DNA from: DASPNM01 sp035626515
Lineage (GTDB): Bacteria > Bacteroidota > Bacteroidia > Chitinophagales > Chitinophagaceae
Assembly: GCA_035626515.1 (NCBI GenBank)
Contig: DASPNM010000019.1
Span: 356,447-420,446, forward strand
Length of the DNA: 64,000 bases
Direction: 5' to 3'
The notes below the pieces were generated by a model. It did no database searches. It saw nothing but the letters and a program-made list of their open reading frames with translations, and had not been told where the DNA came from. This document shows positions 9,079-17,873 of the stretch, piece by piece. Positions within the stretch are counted from its first letter, which is position 1. Each line of letters opens with the position of its first letter. Position numbers and translations under genes: made by a program.

Positions 9079-9597
9079 TCATTTCGGGAATCGTATGATT
9101 TCTGCCAGCTCCTTGTCAAACACTCCGTATTTCCCATACTCCACTACCCGCCCGAGCTCCCGCCCGTTTTTGTAAACGATGATGGTGGGTACATTGATGA
9201 TGCCAAGCGCTTCGGTGAGATGACTCAGCGTTTTTTTACTTCGGTCCACACCAATCAGCGTCAGCCGGTTCGGTGGAAAATCGGCCGAATCCAGCAAAGA
9301 GAAAAATCTTGGGATGATGAAATGGGAGTCGCTGCACCAGGTACCGAGGAAGGTCAGCAGCTGGATCGAGTCGGAAGCGGTTTTCAGAGCATCCACCGCG
9401 CCTGGGGCGGGGGTGTAGCCTTTTTTGTTGGCGGCGTACCATTTGAAAGATGTGTCGGATTCGATGACCTCGCGGCTGATGATCCCCTTGTAGGATTTTT
9501 CATTCGGGCGCTCAACCAGAACCTGGTATTGGTTCTGCGCCGACAGCGACTGGTTCAGGAGAATGGCGAGGGCCAGGGAAAGAAGATGGATTCGCAT
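9079..9597 (-). CDS. Secreted thioredoxin-like protein with a single active-site cysteine
   Basis: 172 residues: signal peptide MRIHLLSLALAILLNQSLSAQ, then a thioredoxin fold. The active-site region reads LLTFLGTWCSDSHFIIPRF, so the usual CxxC is CSDS, with the resolving cysteine replaced by serine. The cis-proline segment NVPTIIVYKNGRELGR is present. Proteins of this shape are common in Bacteroidota; the CxxS form suggests a monothiol role (isomerase, mixed-disulfide trapping or glutathione-like exchange) or a binding role rather than a classical disulfide reductase. It is periplasmic by prediction and convergent with the MscS gene with zero spacing. Confidence 0.8.
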   Translation of the reverse strand: MRIHLLSLALAILLNQSLSAQNQYQVLVERPNEKSYKGIISREVIESDTSFKWYAANKKGYTPAPGAVDALKTASDSIQLLTFLGTWCSDSHFIIPRFFSLLDSADFPPNRLTLIGVDRSKKTLSHLTEALGIINVPTIIVYKNGRELGRVVEYGKYGVFDKELAEIIRFPK

Positions 9598-9678
9598 GCT
9601 TTGGAAAAATAGAGGTTACAAAGCTAAATAGCTTCGAAGTTCTGATGAAACCGGCATTGTTAAAGTTGCATCCGCAGT

Positions 9679-10191
9679 TCAGAGATTTGCCTTCAGCTCG
9701 AGCAGGAAGGCGCGGATGCGGCTGAGCGACTGGATCATGGCAAATTTTTCTTCAGCCTTTTTGTTGCGTTTAAGGTAGTCCCGGGCACCCTCGATGGTAA
9801 ACTTGCGGCGGCGGAGCAGGTCGTAAATCAAAACCAGGTTTTTGATATCGACCGGGCGAAAAAAACGGTCACCCTTGCGATTTTTCCGGGGCTGCAAAAT
9901 ATCGAATTCGGTTTCCCAGTACCGGATCAGCGACTGATTTTCCCGGAACATCGCGGCCACTTCCCCGATGGAATAATATTGTTTCTGGAACAACACTTCA
10001 TCCGGTGGAACATGCAACTGGCCGTCAGGCGGGCCGGCTTCTTTCAGCGATCGCCTTCCCCGCCGGCCTGCAGGTTTCTCGTGCATTGACGCGGTAATTT
10101 CAGTGACGCTCTCTGGGATGGGTGCTGCTTCGGGAACCTTTTCTTCTGCGTTATTGAACTCAAAAGTGATCTGGGTGAGGGGCTTGCCCAT
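9679..10191 (-). CDS. MerR-family transcriptional regulator
   Basis: From ATG 10191 the product has 170 residues. The first ~70 are low-complexity and basic (KPAGRRGRRS). The C-terminal ~100 form a MerR winged helix: YYSIGEVAAMFRENQSLIRYW, then the wing region with R-F-F-R-P-V-D-I-K-N-L and the LRRRKFTIEGARDYLK helix. No effector domain or metal-binding cysteines are seen, so the signal is unknown. It lies just downstream of the M23 peptidase gene on the same strand (43 bases); MerR-M23-alaS is a recurrent Bacteroidota neighbourhood, so the two are probably co-transcribed. A TTG at 10200 is a less likely start. Confidence 0.9.
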   Translation of the reverse strand: MGKPLTQITFEFNNAEEKVPEAAPIPESVTEITASMHEKPAGRRGRRSLKEAGPPDGQLHVPPDEVLFQKQYYSIGEVAAMFRENQSLIRYWETEFDILQPRKNRKGDRFFRPVDIKNLVLIYDLLRRRKFTIEGARDYLKRNKKAEEKFAMIQSLSRIRAFLLELKANL

Positions 10192-10233
10192 GGTGATCAA
10201 ATATACGAAGGAAGCAGAATAATCGGAGTCGTC

Positions 10234-11205
10234 TCAATCCAAACTCTGGTTGGAAGCGGCAGCCCGTTTCAGGATCAGGTCGAATTGTTCGGGAGTGAGA
10301 TCGTTGTAGAAGAAATAGATTGGATCGATCTTTTGGCCGTTCTTGTGCACTTCGTAATGACAGTGCGGCCCCGTTGATTTTCCGGTGCTGCCTACATAGC
10401 CGATCACTTCGCCCCGCCGCACCTGCTGCCCCGGCCGCACTTTCACGCGCACCATGTGACCGTAAAGTGTTTCGTATCCGTAGCCATGATTGATGATAAC
10501 ATGGATGCCGTATCCGCTGCCCGTGCTTCCGGCGGTCGTTACCACGCCGTTGGCAGTGGCGTAGATCGGCGTTCCCTGCGGAGCAGTAAAGTCGAGACCC
10601 GCGTGAAATTTTGTGGTCTTGTAAATCGGGTCGATGCGGTACCCGAATCCCGATGCGATGCGATCCAGGTCTTTGTTGCTCACCGGCTGGATGGCCGGGG
10701 TATGCGCCAGAAGCTTTTCTTTATCCTTGACCAAATCCTCGAGCTCGTCGTAAGAAGCAGTTTGTACGCGGATGCGGCTGCTGAGCCGGTTCATCGAGCC
10801 GGTAATGGATGCAACGAGTTCGTTGTCCTTCATGTTTTCCACCATCGCGATTTCCCTGCGCATTTCTATCTCCTTCATCCGCGCGCTGTCGGGGATCGGG
10901 TTGGCTTCGAAGATCGCCCGGTACACGCTGTTGTCCCGTTTTTCCAGCTCGTGCATCTGCTGCTCAATGGAACGCAGCTGGTCTTTCAGTTCTTTATAAC
11001 GAAAGCGCAGGTTTTCATTCTGAGCCCGGAGAATTTTTTCATTCGGTGAGCCGATGAACTGGAATGCGAAGTACGAGATGATGGCCGCCGTCACAAGCGC
11101 GGCAGCAATGAAGCCGAAAACGCGGAGCAGTTTCACCCGCAGCGGCGTCTCCAGCTTTTCATAACGAAGCGTGTTGGTATTATAGTAATACTTTATCTTC
11201 TTCAT
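10234..11205 (-). CDS. M23-family peptidoglycan endopeptidase with membrane anchor and coiled coil
   Basis: 323 residues in type II orientation: a short cytoplasmic N-terminus, one transmembrane helix (about 30-53), a long coiled coil (about 58-160) and a C-terminal LytM/M23 domain. The zinc and catalytic motifs are intact: H-A-G-L-D-F (first His and Asp), LYGHM, and HCHYEVH. Such proteins cut peptide crosslinks in the cell wall or activate amidases at sites of growth and division. It is divergent from alaS (119-base gap) and upstream of the merR gene. Full-length, with ATG 11205. Confidence 0.92.
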   Translation of the reverse strand: MKKIKYYYNTNTLRYEKLETPLRVKLLRVFGFIAAALVTAAIISYFAFQFIGSPNEKILRAQNENLRFRYKELKDQLRSIEQQMHELEKRDNSVYRAIFEANPIPDSARMKEIEMRREIAMVENMKDNELVASITGSMNRLSSRIRVQTASYDELEDLVKDKEKLLAHTPAIQPVSNKDLDRIASGFGYRIDPIYKTTKFHAGLDFTAPQGTPIYATANGVVTTAGSTGSGYGIHVIINHGYGYETLYGHMVRVKVRPGQQVRRGEVIGYVGSTGKSTGPHCHYEVHKNGQKIDPIYFFYNDLTPEQFDLILKRAAASNQSLD

Positions 11206-11248
11206 GCTTGCCTGGCTCTGCGGGAGTGTAAATGCGGCCTGAATGAGT

Positions 11249-11256
11249 TACTTTTG
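11249..11256 (+). promoter_or_regulatory. Candidate -7 box for alaS
   Basis: TACTTTTG matches the Bacteroidota TAnnTTTG -7 consensus exactly, about 70 bases before the alaS ATG. No good TTTG -33 box is seen at the right spacing. A small hairpin (CCCGC-ttt-GCGGG, 11258-11270) would lie at the start of the leader. Confidence 0.35.
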
Positions 11257-11324
11257 CCCCGCTTTGCGGGACTGACAAATATAGCCCGATATACCGCAAT
11301 TATCAACCCGACCACCCGGCCATC

Positions 11325-13955
11325 ATGTTGAGCAGCGCAGAAATAAGAAAGGCTTTTTTGGAATTTTTCAGGGAGAAAAAACACGAAATCGTTCCTTCTG
11401 CGCCCATCGTTGTAAAAAACGATCCTACACTGATGTTCACGAATGCCGGGATGAACCAGTTCAAAGATTATTTCCTGGGCAATAAGAAGCCTCCGTTTCG
11501 CCGCGTTGCCGACACGCAAAAATGTCTGCGCGTGAGTGGCAAGCACAACGATCTCGAAGAAGTGGGAGTGGATACCTATCATCACACAATGTTCGAGATG
11601 CTGGGAAACTGGAGCTTTGGCGATCCTGCTGATCCCACTTCGGGTTATTTCAAGAAAGAAGCCATTGCGTGGAGCTGGGAGCTGCTTACCAAAGTCTACG
11701 GCATCCCGGCCGACAGGTTGTACGTAACGGTATTCGGAGGTGATGAGAACGAAAAACTTCCGCGCGACGATGAGGCGATTTCGGAATGGAGCAAATGGGT
11801 GTCAGCCGACCGGATCCTATTGTTTGGCAAGAAGGATAATTTCTGGGAGATGGGCGACACCGGTCCCTGTGGGCCCTGCACCGAGATTCACTTTGATGCG
11901 CGGCCGGACGCGAATAACGATGCACATGCGCTCGTGAACCACGACGGGACGGGCCAGGTGGTTGAGATCTGGAACAACGTATTCATCCAGTTCAACCGGC
12001 TGCGGGATGGCAAGTTGGAACTGTTGCCCGCGCGCCATGTGGATACGGGCATGGGACTGGAGCGGCTGGTGCGCGTGTTGCAGCAAAAGGATTCCAACTA
12101 CGACACCGATATTTTCTCAGGCCTGATTGAAGCAACGGAAAAGATTACTGCATTGAAATATGACGGCGGCGAAACCAGGAAAGCCATCGCTTTCCGGGTC
12201 GTGGCCGATCACATCCGCGCGATTGCATTCACTATTGCGGACGGACAATTGCCTTCGAATACCGGCGCGGGCTACGTGATCCGCCGGATCCTGCGCAGGG
12301 CCGTGCGTTATTATTATTCCTATCTGGGCTTCCGCCAGCCACTTCTGCACCAGTTGGTGCCGCAACTCGCAAGTGAGTTTAAAACTGTATTCCCGGAACT
12401 GGCACTGCAAACTGAGTTTGTTGCAAGAGTGATCCGCGAGGAAGAAGACGCTTTTTTGCGAACGCTGGACAAAGGGCTGAAGCGGATCGAAGACCTGCTT
12501 GCCACTTCCGGGAATACGATCAGTGGGGCCGGGGCTTTTGAACTCTACGATACGTACGGGTTTCCGATTGACCTGACGCGCCTGATTGCCGCGGAAAGAG
12601 GTGTTCGGATCGATGAAAAGGGTTTTGAAAAAGAAATGCAGGGGCAAAAGAAGCGAAGTCGTGCCGCCACTGCAGTCGATACGGAAGACTGGGTGGTGCT
12701 CACGGACGCTCCTACGCAATTCGTCGGCTACGACCAGCTGGAGACAAATACCCGTCTGTTGAGATACCGTAAGGTGACGGGTAAGGGCCAGCAGCATTAC
12801 CAGGTGGTGCTCGCGGAAACTCCGTTTTACGCCGAGAGCGGCGGGCAGGTTGGAGATACCGGGATGCTGTATTTCGAAGACGAAAATATCCCGGTGCTGG
12901 ATACCCGCAAGGAAAACGAGTTGATTTTGCATTATGTTCCGCAGCTTCCGGAAAGGCCTGAAGGAGGAGTGCGGGCGGTTGTAGACAGAGCAAAAAGAAA
13001 ACAAACGGCAATCCATCATTCCGCGACCCACCTGCTGCATGCTGCGCTGAGATCGGTGCTCGGCAGGCACGTCTCGCAAAAAGGTTCGCTGGTCAACGCG
13101 GAATACCTGAGGTTCGACTTTTCACATTTTGGAAAAATGGATCCGGATGAACTGCTGCGCGTGGAGGGGCTGGTAAATGAAAAGATTCGCGAAAACATTC
13201 CCGTAGTGATCCGTTTCATGCCTAAAGAAGAGGCTTTGCAGATGGGAGCAATGGCTTTGTTCGGCGAAAAATACGGGGATGTCGTACGGGTCGTAATTAT
13301 CGATCCCGGATATTCCGCAGAACTTTGCGGGGGCACGCATGTGGGTTCCACCGGAGAACTGGGCTTCTTCCGGATCGTTTCGGAATCGGCCATTGCGGCC
13401 GGCATACGCCGTGTGGAGGCGCTTTCCGGACAAAAGGCCGAGCAATATGTGCAGGAGCAGCTCTCACTGCTCGATAACATCTCCGCTTCCCTGAAGCAAC
13501 CCAGGGAACTGGGCAAAGCCGTTGAAAATCTCCAGCAGGAAAACGCCCAGCTGAAAAAACATATTGAATCGCTCGAGGCGAGACAGCTTGTGGGCATTCG
13601 CAACGAGCTGCTGCAAAAGGATGAAATTATCGGCGGGATAAATTTCATCGGCGACATCGTGGAAGTGGCCAATCCCGAAGCGCTCAAGAAGCTTTGTTTC
13701 GATCTCCGCAATCATGTACGGGATCATGTAGCTGTGCTGGCGGTCAACCTGGGAGGGAAACCGTATGTGGCCGTCGGTATTTCCGAAACCGTGGCGGCCG
13801 CCCGTAACCTCGACGCCGGAAAGATCATCAAAGAGAAAGTGGCTCCCCTTATCCAGGGCGGGGGCGGGGGACAGAAAACGCTGGCGACCGCAGGCGGGCA
13901 GGACGTGAGCCGGCTTCCCGAAGTGATTAATACTGTGCGCGCTTTGCTGGTGTAG
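11325..13955 (+). CDS. alaS: Alanyl-tRNA synthetase
   Basis: Charges tRNA-Ala and clears mischarged Ser/Gly-tRNA. The 876-residue product is of normal length. It begins with the class II catalytic domain (IRKAFLEFFREKKHEIVPSAP; FTNAGMNQFKDYFLG; TQKCLRVSGKHNDLEEVG). The editing domain follows with its HHSATHLLHAAL motif near residue 563 and the CGGTH zinc motif, and then the DHHA1-type C-Ala domain (GGGGGQKTLATAGG). ATG 11325 follows the divergent M23 gene. Confidence 0.98.
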   Translation: MLSSAEIRKAFLEFFREKKHEIVPSAPIVVKNDPTLMFTNAGMNQFKDYFLGNKKPPFRRVADTQKCLRVSGKHNDLEEVGVDTYHHTMFEMLGNWSFGDPADPTSGYFKKEAIAWSWELLTKVYGIPADRLYVTVFGGDENEKLPRDDEAISEWSKWVSADRILLFGKKDNFWEMGDTGPCGPCTEIHFDARPDANNDAHALVNHDGTGQVVEIWNNVFIQFNRLRDGKLELLPARHVDTGMGLERLVRVLQQKDSNYDTDIFSGLIEATEKITALKYDGGETRKAIAFRVVADHIRAIAFTIADGQLPSNTGAGYVIRRILRRAVRYYYSYLGFRQPLLHQLVPQLASEFKTVFPELALQTEFVARVIREEEDAFLRTLDKGLKRIEDLLATSGNTISGAGAFELYDTYGFPIDLTRLIAAERGVRIDEKGFEKEMQGQKKRSRAATAVDTEDWVVLTDAPTQFVGYDQLETNTRLLRYRKVTGKGQQHYQVVLAETPFYAESGGQVGDTGMLYFEDENIPVLDTRKENELILHYVPQLPERPEGGVRAVVDRAKRKQTAIHHSATHLLHAALRSVLGRHVSQKGSLVNAEYLRFDFSHFGKMDPDELLRVEGLVNEKIRENIPVVIRFMPKEEALQMGAMALFGEKYGDVVRVVIIDPGYSAELCGGTHVGSTGELGFFRIVSESAIAAGIRRVEALSGQKAEQYVQEQLSLLDNISASLKQPRELGKAVENLQQENAQLKKHIESLEARQLVGIRNELLQKDEIIGGINFIGDIVEVANPEALKKLCFDLRNHVRDHVAVLAVNLGGKPYVAVGISETVAAARNLDAGKIIKEKVAPLIQGGGGGQKTLATAGGQDVSRLPEVINTVRALLV

Positions 13956-14042
13956 ATTGCCGGTCATCCCGGATTTTTCCCTCCGGCCACGCGGCAAGCT
14001 GTTTAACATTTCCGAAACATTTCGTAATTCCGGATTTGTCTT

Positions 14043-14050
14043 TATATTTG
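14043..14050 (+). promoter_or_regulatory. Candidate -7 box for the PDZ protein gene
   Basis: TATATTTG is an exact TAnnTTTG box about 40 bases upstream of the ATG at 14091. The region near -33 (TTTC at about 14020-14023) is one base off TTTG with a spacing near 19, so this is a plausible housekeeping promoter. Confidence 0.45.
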
Positions 14051-14090
14051 AACTACGAAACTTAACGTAGTAACTAAAATTATTGAAATC

Positions 14091-15095
14091 ATGAAACAAG
14101 CCTTAAAGTCCCTCTCAACACTGGCGCTGGCTTTGGCCCTGGTGCTGCCCGTATCCCTCCTGGCGCAGAAAGAGGACAAGGATAAGGAGGCGAAAGAAAA
14201 GAATGATGTCGAACAGATCATTATCACCCGGAAGGGAGATAAGAGCGAGAAGGTCGTCATTGAACTGAACGGGGAAAAAGTGATCGTGAACGGCAAAGAA
14301 GTAAAGGACAAGGACGGAGATGTAACGGTGAACCGGATGAAGTTCAAGGAGCTGAATGCGCTTACCCGCTATCCCCGTACGATACGTGGGGGCGACGCGA
14401 TGACCTTCTTCAGTGAGGATGCCAATCGCGCGATGCTGGGCGTCGTGACTGAAAAAACCGAGGAAGGCCTCGAGATCCAGGATGTGACGAAGGAGAGCGC
14501 TGCCGAAAAGGCTGGCTTAAAACCAAACGACGTGATCACGAAGATTAACGACAAGGCGGTGAGCACTCCCGACGAGCTGTCCGAACTGATCCGCAAGCAA
14601 AAGCCGGGTGATAAGGTAACGGTTACCTACCTGCGCGATAAGAAAGAGAACAAGGTGACCGCCGAACTCACCAAATGGAAAGGCGTGAATGCGTGGACTA
14701 TGGGTCCGGACGGCCAGTTCAAGATCGACCTCGGCCATATGGATTTTGAAAAAATAATTCCGAAGGTGCAGGTTCCGCGTGTGCCGGGTCACGATTTTAA
14801 CTGGAGCTGGACAAATTCACCGAAGCTTGGCCTGTCGATCCAGGACACCGACGACGGCAAGGGAGTGAAAGTAGTTGGAGTGGGAGATGAAAGCAATGCC
14901 GAAAAAGCGGGGATCAAAGAAGATGATGTGATCCTGGAGGTTAACGGTAAGGCGGTGAATGGTGTCGATGAAATGACAAAGATCATTCGCGAAAGCAAGG
15001 ATAAGGTGTCGGTGATGTTGAAATTATCCCGTGCAGGCAAGACCCAGAATGTGGAAGTAAAGATGCCGAGGAGGATCAGGACTGCTGACCTCTAA
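14091..15095 (+). CDS. Secreted double-PDZ protein
   Basis: 334 residues: signal peptide (MKQALKSLSTLALALALVLPVSLLAQ), a very charged Lys/Asp/Glu-rich segment (about 28-100), and two PDZ domains (about 120-200 and 240-330). Each PDZ has the typical AGLKPNDVITKINDKAV or AGIKEDDVILEVNGKAV core. No HtrA protease domain or other catalytic motif is present, so it probably binds peptide tails in the periplasm or outer membrane as an adaptor or chaperone. It is monocistronic by layout: its own candidate promoter lies upstream and a hairpin terminator just downstream. Confidence 0.85.
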   Translation: MKQALKSLSTLALALALVLPVSLLAQKEDKDKEAKEKNDVEQIIITRKGDKSEKVVIELNGEKVIVNGKEVKDKDGDVTVNRMKFKELNALTRYPRTIRGGDAMTFFSEDANRAMLGVVTEKTEEGLEIQDVTKESAAEKAGLKPNDVITKINDKAVSTPDELSELIRKQKPGDKVTVTYLRDKKENKVTAELTKWKGVNAWTMGPDGQFKIDLGHMDFEKIIPKVQVPRVPGHDFNWSWTNSPKLGLSIQDTDDGKGVKVVGVGDESNAEKAGIKEDDVILEVNGKAVNGVDEMTKIIRESKDKVSVMLKLSRAGKTQNVEVKMPRRIRTADL

Positions 15096-15121
15096 AATCA
15101 GTTTTCTCTTGTGACATCTGG

Positions 15122-15150
15122 CAGGCTCCCAACGGGGGCCTGTTCTGTTT
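15122..15150 (+). terminator. Rho-independent terminator after the PDZ gene
   Basis: Stem CAGGCTCCC (15122-15130) pairs with GGGGGCCTG (15134-15142), with one T-G wobble and loop AAC, followed by ttctgtttt. It closes the PDZ gene transcript. Confidence 0.7.
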
Positions 15151-15181
15151 TAACAGCGATTGCCTCTCAAAACGGCTAATT

Positions 15182-16645
15182 TTGGCGCCTGTGCAGCCGG
15201 ATGCGACATACGAAACCATAGTGGGGCTGGAAGTGCATGTGCGGCTGCTCACAAACTCCAAGCTTTTCAGCTCCGACGCGAACAGTTTTGGAAAAGAGCC
15301 GAACAGTCATGTTTCCCCTATCACGCTTGCCCATCCGGGAACCTTGCCGAAACTGAACCGAATGGCCGTAGTTTATGCCGTGAGGCTCGGACTGGCCTGC
15401 CGTTGCGACATTGCGGCTCAAAGTTATTTCGCCCGAAAAAATTATTTCTACCCCGATTTGCCGAAAGGTTATCAAATTTCGCAGCACAGCGCACCGATTT
15501 GCAACGGGGGATCGCTCGTAATCAATATTGCTGGCCGGCAGAAGCTTATTCGAATACACCACATTCACCTGGAAGAAGACGCCGGAAAAAGCATTCACGA
15601 TCTTGACCCAAACCACAGCTGTCTCGATTTTAACCGCGCGGGAACTCCGCTTGTGGAACTCGTTACGGAACCCGATCTGAGAAGCGGTGAAGAGGCGCAT
15701 GCATTCCTCGTGGCGCTACGAAAGCTCGTTCGTTATCTGGGCATCAGCAACGGCAACATGGAAGAGGGAAGCCTTCGTTGCGATGCAAACATTTCGGTTC
15801 GTAAAAAGGGTGACGCGCAGCTCGGCACACGCGTGGAAATCAAAAACCTGAATTCAATGCGGCACGTGCGGACCGCGGTGGACAACGAAGCACTACGACT
15901 GGCTATGTTCTTGCGCGACGGAAAGCCGGTCCTCCAGGAAACCCGCGGGTTTGATGCCCGAATGGGACAAAGTTTTTCGCTGCGCGAAAAGGAAGAAGCA
16001 GAAGATTACCGCTATTTCCCCGATCCCGATCTGCCGCCATTCCGTCTCACGCGCGAATTCATTGACGAAATTCGAGGGTCTATCCCGGTCCTGGAGCAGA
16101 ACCGGGTGGAACGTTACCGCGCCGAATTGGGACTTTCGGAATACGACGCGGCGCAACTGGCCGACGATCGCCCCTTCTCAGATTATTTTGAAGCAATCCT
16201 GGCCGAAGGAAACTCAGACGCCAAGAGTGCGGCTAACTGGATGCTGGGGCCGGTCAGGACGTGGCTGAACGAAAATAATTTTGACATTGATGCTTTCCCG
16301 GTCTCCCCGGCCGGGATCTCACGGCTGATCGCGCTGGTGAATGCCGGACAGGTCAGCCATTCGGTTGCGAGTTCAAAGTTGTTCGCCGCCCTGATTGCGG
16401 AGCCCGCCCGCGACCCGGAGCAAATTGCCAGGGAGCAATACCTGCTGATGCGGTCGGATGTTGCGGAGCTGGAGTCGGTGGCCGAGAGGGTGCTCCAGGC
16501 TTTTCCGGAGAAGGTACAGCAATACCGGCGCGGAAAAAAAGGATTACTGGCTATGTTTGTGGGGGAGGTCATGAAGCGAACCGGTGGCACTGCCGATCCC
16601 GGGATGGTGAACCGGATACTTCTGCAAAAACTGAATCTTAAATAA
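15182..16645 (+). CDS. gatB: Aspartyl/glutamyl-tRNA amidotransferase subunit B
   Basis: Subunit B of GatCAB, which converts Glu-tRNA-Gln (and Asp-tRNA-Asn) to the cognate amidated form. The 487 residues have the family hallmarks: YETIVGLEVHVRLLT near the start, the catalytic-cradle segments RKNYFYPDLPKGYQISQ, IHLEEDAGKS, FNRAGTPLVELVTEPD, GSLRCDANIS and RVEIKNLNS, and the C-terminal YqeY-like helical tail that holds tRNA. gatA and gatC are not in the window. The start is probably TTG 15182; GTG 15191 is an alternative three codons on. The next gene starts six bases after the stop. Confidence 0.96.
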   Translation: MAPVQPDATYETIVGLEVHVRLLTNSKLFSSDANSFGKEPNSHVSPITLAHPGTLPKLNRMAVVYAVRLGLACRCDIAAQSYFARKNYFYPDLPKGYQISQHSAPICNGGSLVINIAGRQKLIRIHHIHLEEDAGKSIHDLDPNHSCLDFNRAGTPLVELVTEPDLRSGEEAHAFLVALRKLVRYLGISNGNMEEGSLRCDANISVRKKGDAQLGTRVEIKNLNSMRHVRTAVDNEALRLAMFLRDGKPVLQETRGFDARMGQSFSLREKEEAEDYRYFPDPDLPPFRLTREFIDEIRGSIPVLEQNRVERYRAELGLSEYDAAQLADDRPFSDYFEAILAEGNSDAKSAANWMLGPVRTWLNENNFDIDAFPVSPAGISRLIALVNAGQVSHSVASSKLFAALIAEPARDPEQIAREQYLLMRSDVAELESVAERVLQAFPEKVQQYRRGKKGLLAMFVGEVMKRTGGTADPGMVNRILLQKLNLK

Positions 16646-16651
16646 GCACTG

Positions 16652-17821
16652 ATGGAAAGAGGAATAAAACTATTGGTCGTATTGAGCCTGCTCGTTGCCT
16701 GTGAAAAGAAGGACAAGGATAGTTTCGAGGTTAAAGGGAAGATCACGAACAGCAGCGCGAAGATGATTTACTTGGAAGAAATACCGGTGGCGACGATGCA
16801 GAACCTGGTCGTCGACTCCGCCGAACTGGATGAGCATGGGAACTATTCGCTCCAAACAACAATGCAGGAAGCTACGATCTACAATCTTCGGCTTGACCGC
16901 AGCGTCTATCCCATGGCAGCGGTTTTGAACGACGTGCCGAAAGTGACCGTGAATGCGGAATTCAAACCGGGCAGTGAGTTCGCGGAAAGCTACGAGGTAA
17001 AGGGCTCCGATGCCAGCCGGCAGATGAAGGATTTTATGATCGCTTTCAACAACCGCCTGCAACAAATTTTTCTCAATGATCAGAAAGCAGATTCTGCGCG
17101 GCAGCACGCTGGATCCGACAGCGCGGTCGCTGCCCTCGAGAGCAGTTCGGCGCAGATCGCCGCCGCGATTCAGACGCTCACGCGGGAAGCCATTGAAAAA
17201 TCGAAGAATCCGGCACTCACAATGTTTCAGCTCGGCTATTACCAGTCCACCGCGAACAATCCCGCTTTTGGGCTTCAGCCTTTCAGCAACGAAGAAGTGG
17301 CCGCGATTGTGAAAAAGCTGGCGAGTGAATTTCCCGCGCATCAGGGAATCGCTTCGATAAAATCGGTTTTTGATCAGCAAACGCAAAATGCGCAGGGCCT
17401 GGTAGGACAACAGGCTCCGGAGATTTCACTTCCTGATGTGAACGGAAACCCGGTTAAGCTGAGTTCGCTTCGCGGGAAATACGTGCTTGTCGATTTCTGG
17501 GCAAGCTGGTGCGCGCCCTGCCGCAAGGAAAATCCCAACGTGGTAGCCGCCTGGAAAAAATTCCGCAACAAAAATTTCACGATCCTCGGGGTTTCGCTGG
17601 ACCGTCCGGGCCAGAAATCGGAATGGCTGAAGGCCATCCAAGACGACCAGCTCGACTGGACGCACGTGAGCGACCTGATGTACTGGAACAGTCCCGTGGT
17701 TCCACTCTACCGCATCCAGGGGATCCCCTATAATGTTCTCGTGGATCCGAACGGGAAAATTGTTGCCGAGAACCTACATGGCCCCGGGCTGGAAAGCAAG
17801 CTCTCGGAAGTTCTGAACTAA
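16652..17821 (+). CDS. TlpA-like thiol-disulfide lipoprotein with DUF4369-type N-domain
   Basis: 389 residues. A lipobox LLVAC (Cys17) marks it as a lipoprotein. The N-terminal ~120 residues (FEVKGKITNSSAKMIYLEEI...) resemble the DUF4369 beta domain, a helical middle follows, and residues ~255-389 form a thioredoxin-like TlpA domain with WCAPC (286-290), GVSLDRPG and the cis-Pro segment IQGIPYNVLVDPNGK. This is a common Bacteroidota architecture for an envelope disulfide reductase or resA-like enzyme; the client is unknown. The gene ends at a strong bidirectional terminator. Confidence 0.9.
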   Translation: MERGIKLLVVLSLLVACEKKDKDSFEVKGKITNSSAKMIYLEEIPVATMQNLVVDSAELDEHGNYSLQTTMQEATIYNLRLDRSVYPMAAVLNDVPKVTVNAEFKPGSEFAESYEVKGSDASRQMKDFMIAFNNRLQQIFLNDQKADSARQHAGSDSAVAALESSSAQIAAAIQTLTREAIEKSKNPALTMFQLGYYQSTANNPAFGLQPFSNEEVAAIVKKLASEFPAHQGIASIKSVFDQQTQNAQGLVGQQAPEISLPDVNGNPVKLSSLRGKYVLVDFWASWCAPCRKENPNVVAAWKKFRNKNFTILGVSLDRPGQKSEWLKAIQDDQLDWTHVSDLMYWNSPVVPLYRIQGIPYNVLVDPNGKIVAENLHGPGLESKLSEVLN

Positions 17822-17822
17822 T

Positions 17823-17857
17823 AAAAAAACTCCGTCGTTCGACGGAGTTTTTTTTGG
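17823..17857. terminator. Bidirectional terminator between tlpA-like and susD genes
   Basis: An A-run, stem AACTCCGT, loop CGTTCG, stem ACGGAGTT and a run of T occur in both orientations. It can end the plus-strand tlpA-like transcript and the minus-strand SusC1-SusD1 transcript. Confidence 0.9.
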
Positions 17858-17873
17858 GGTGCTTAACATCTTA

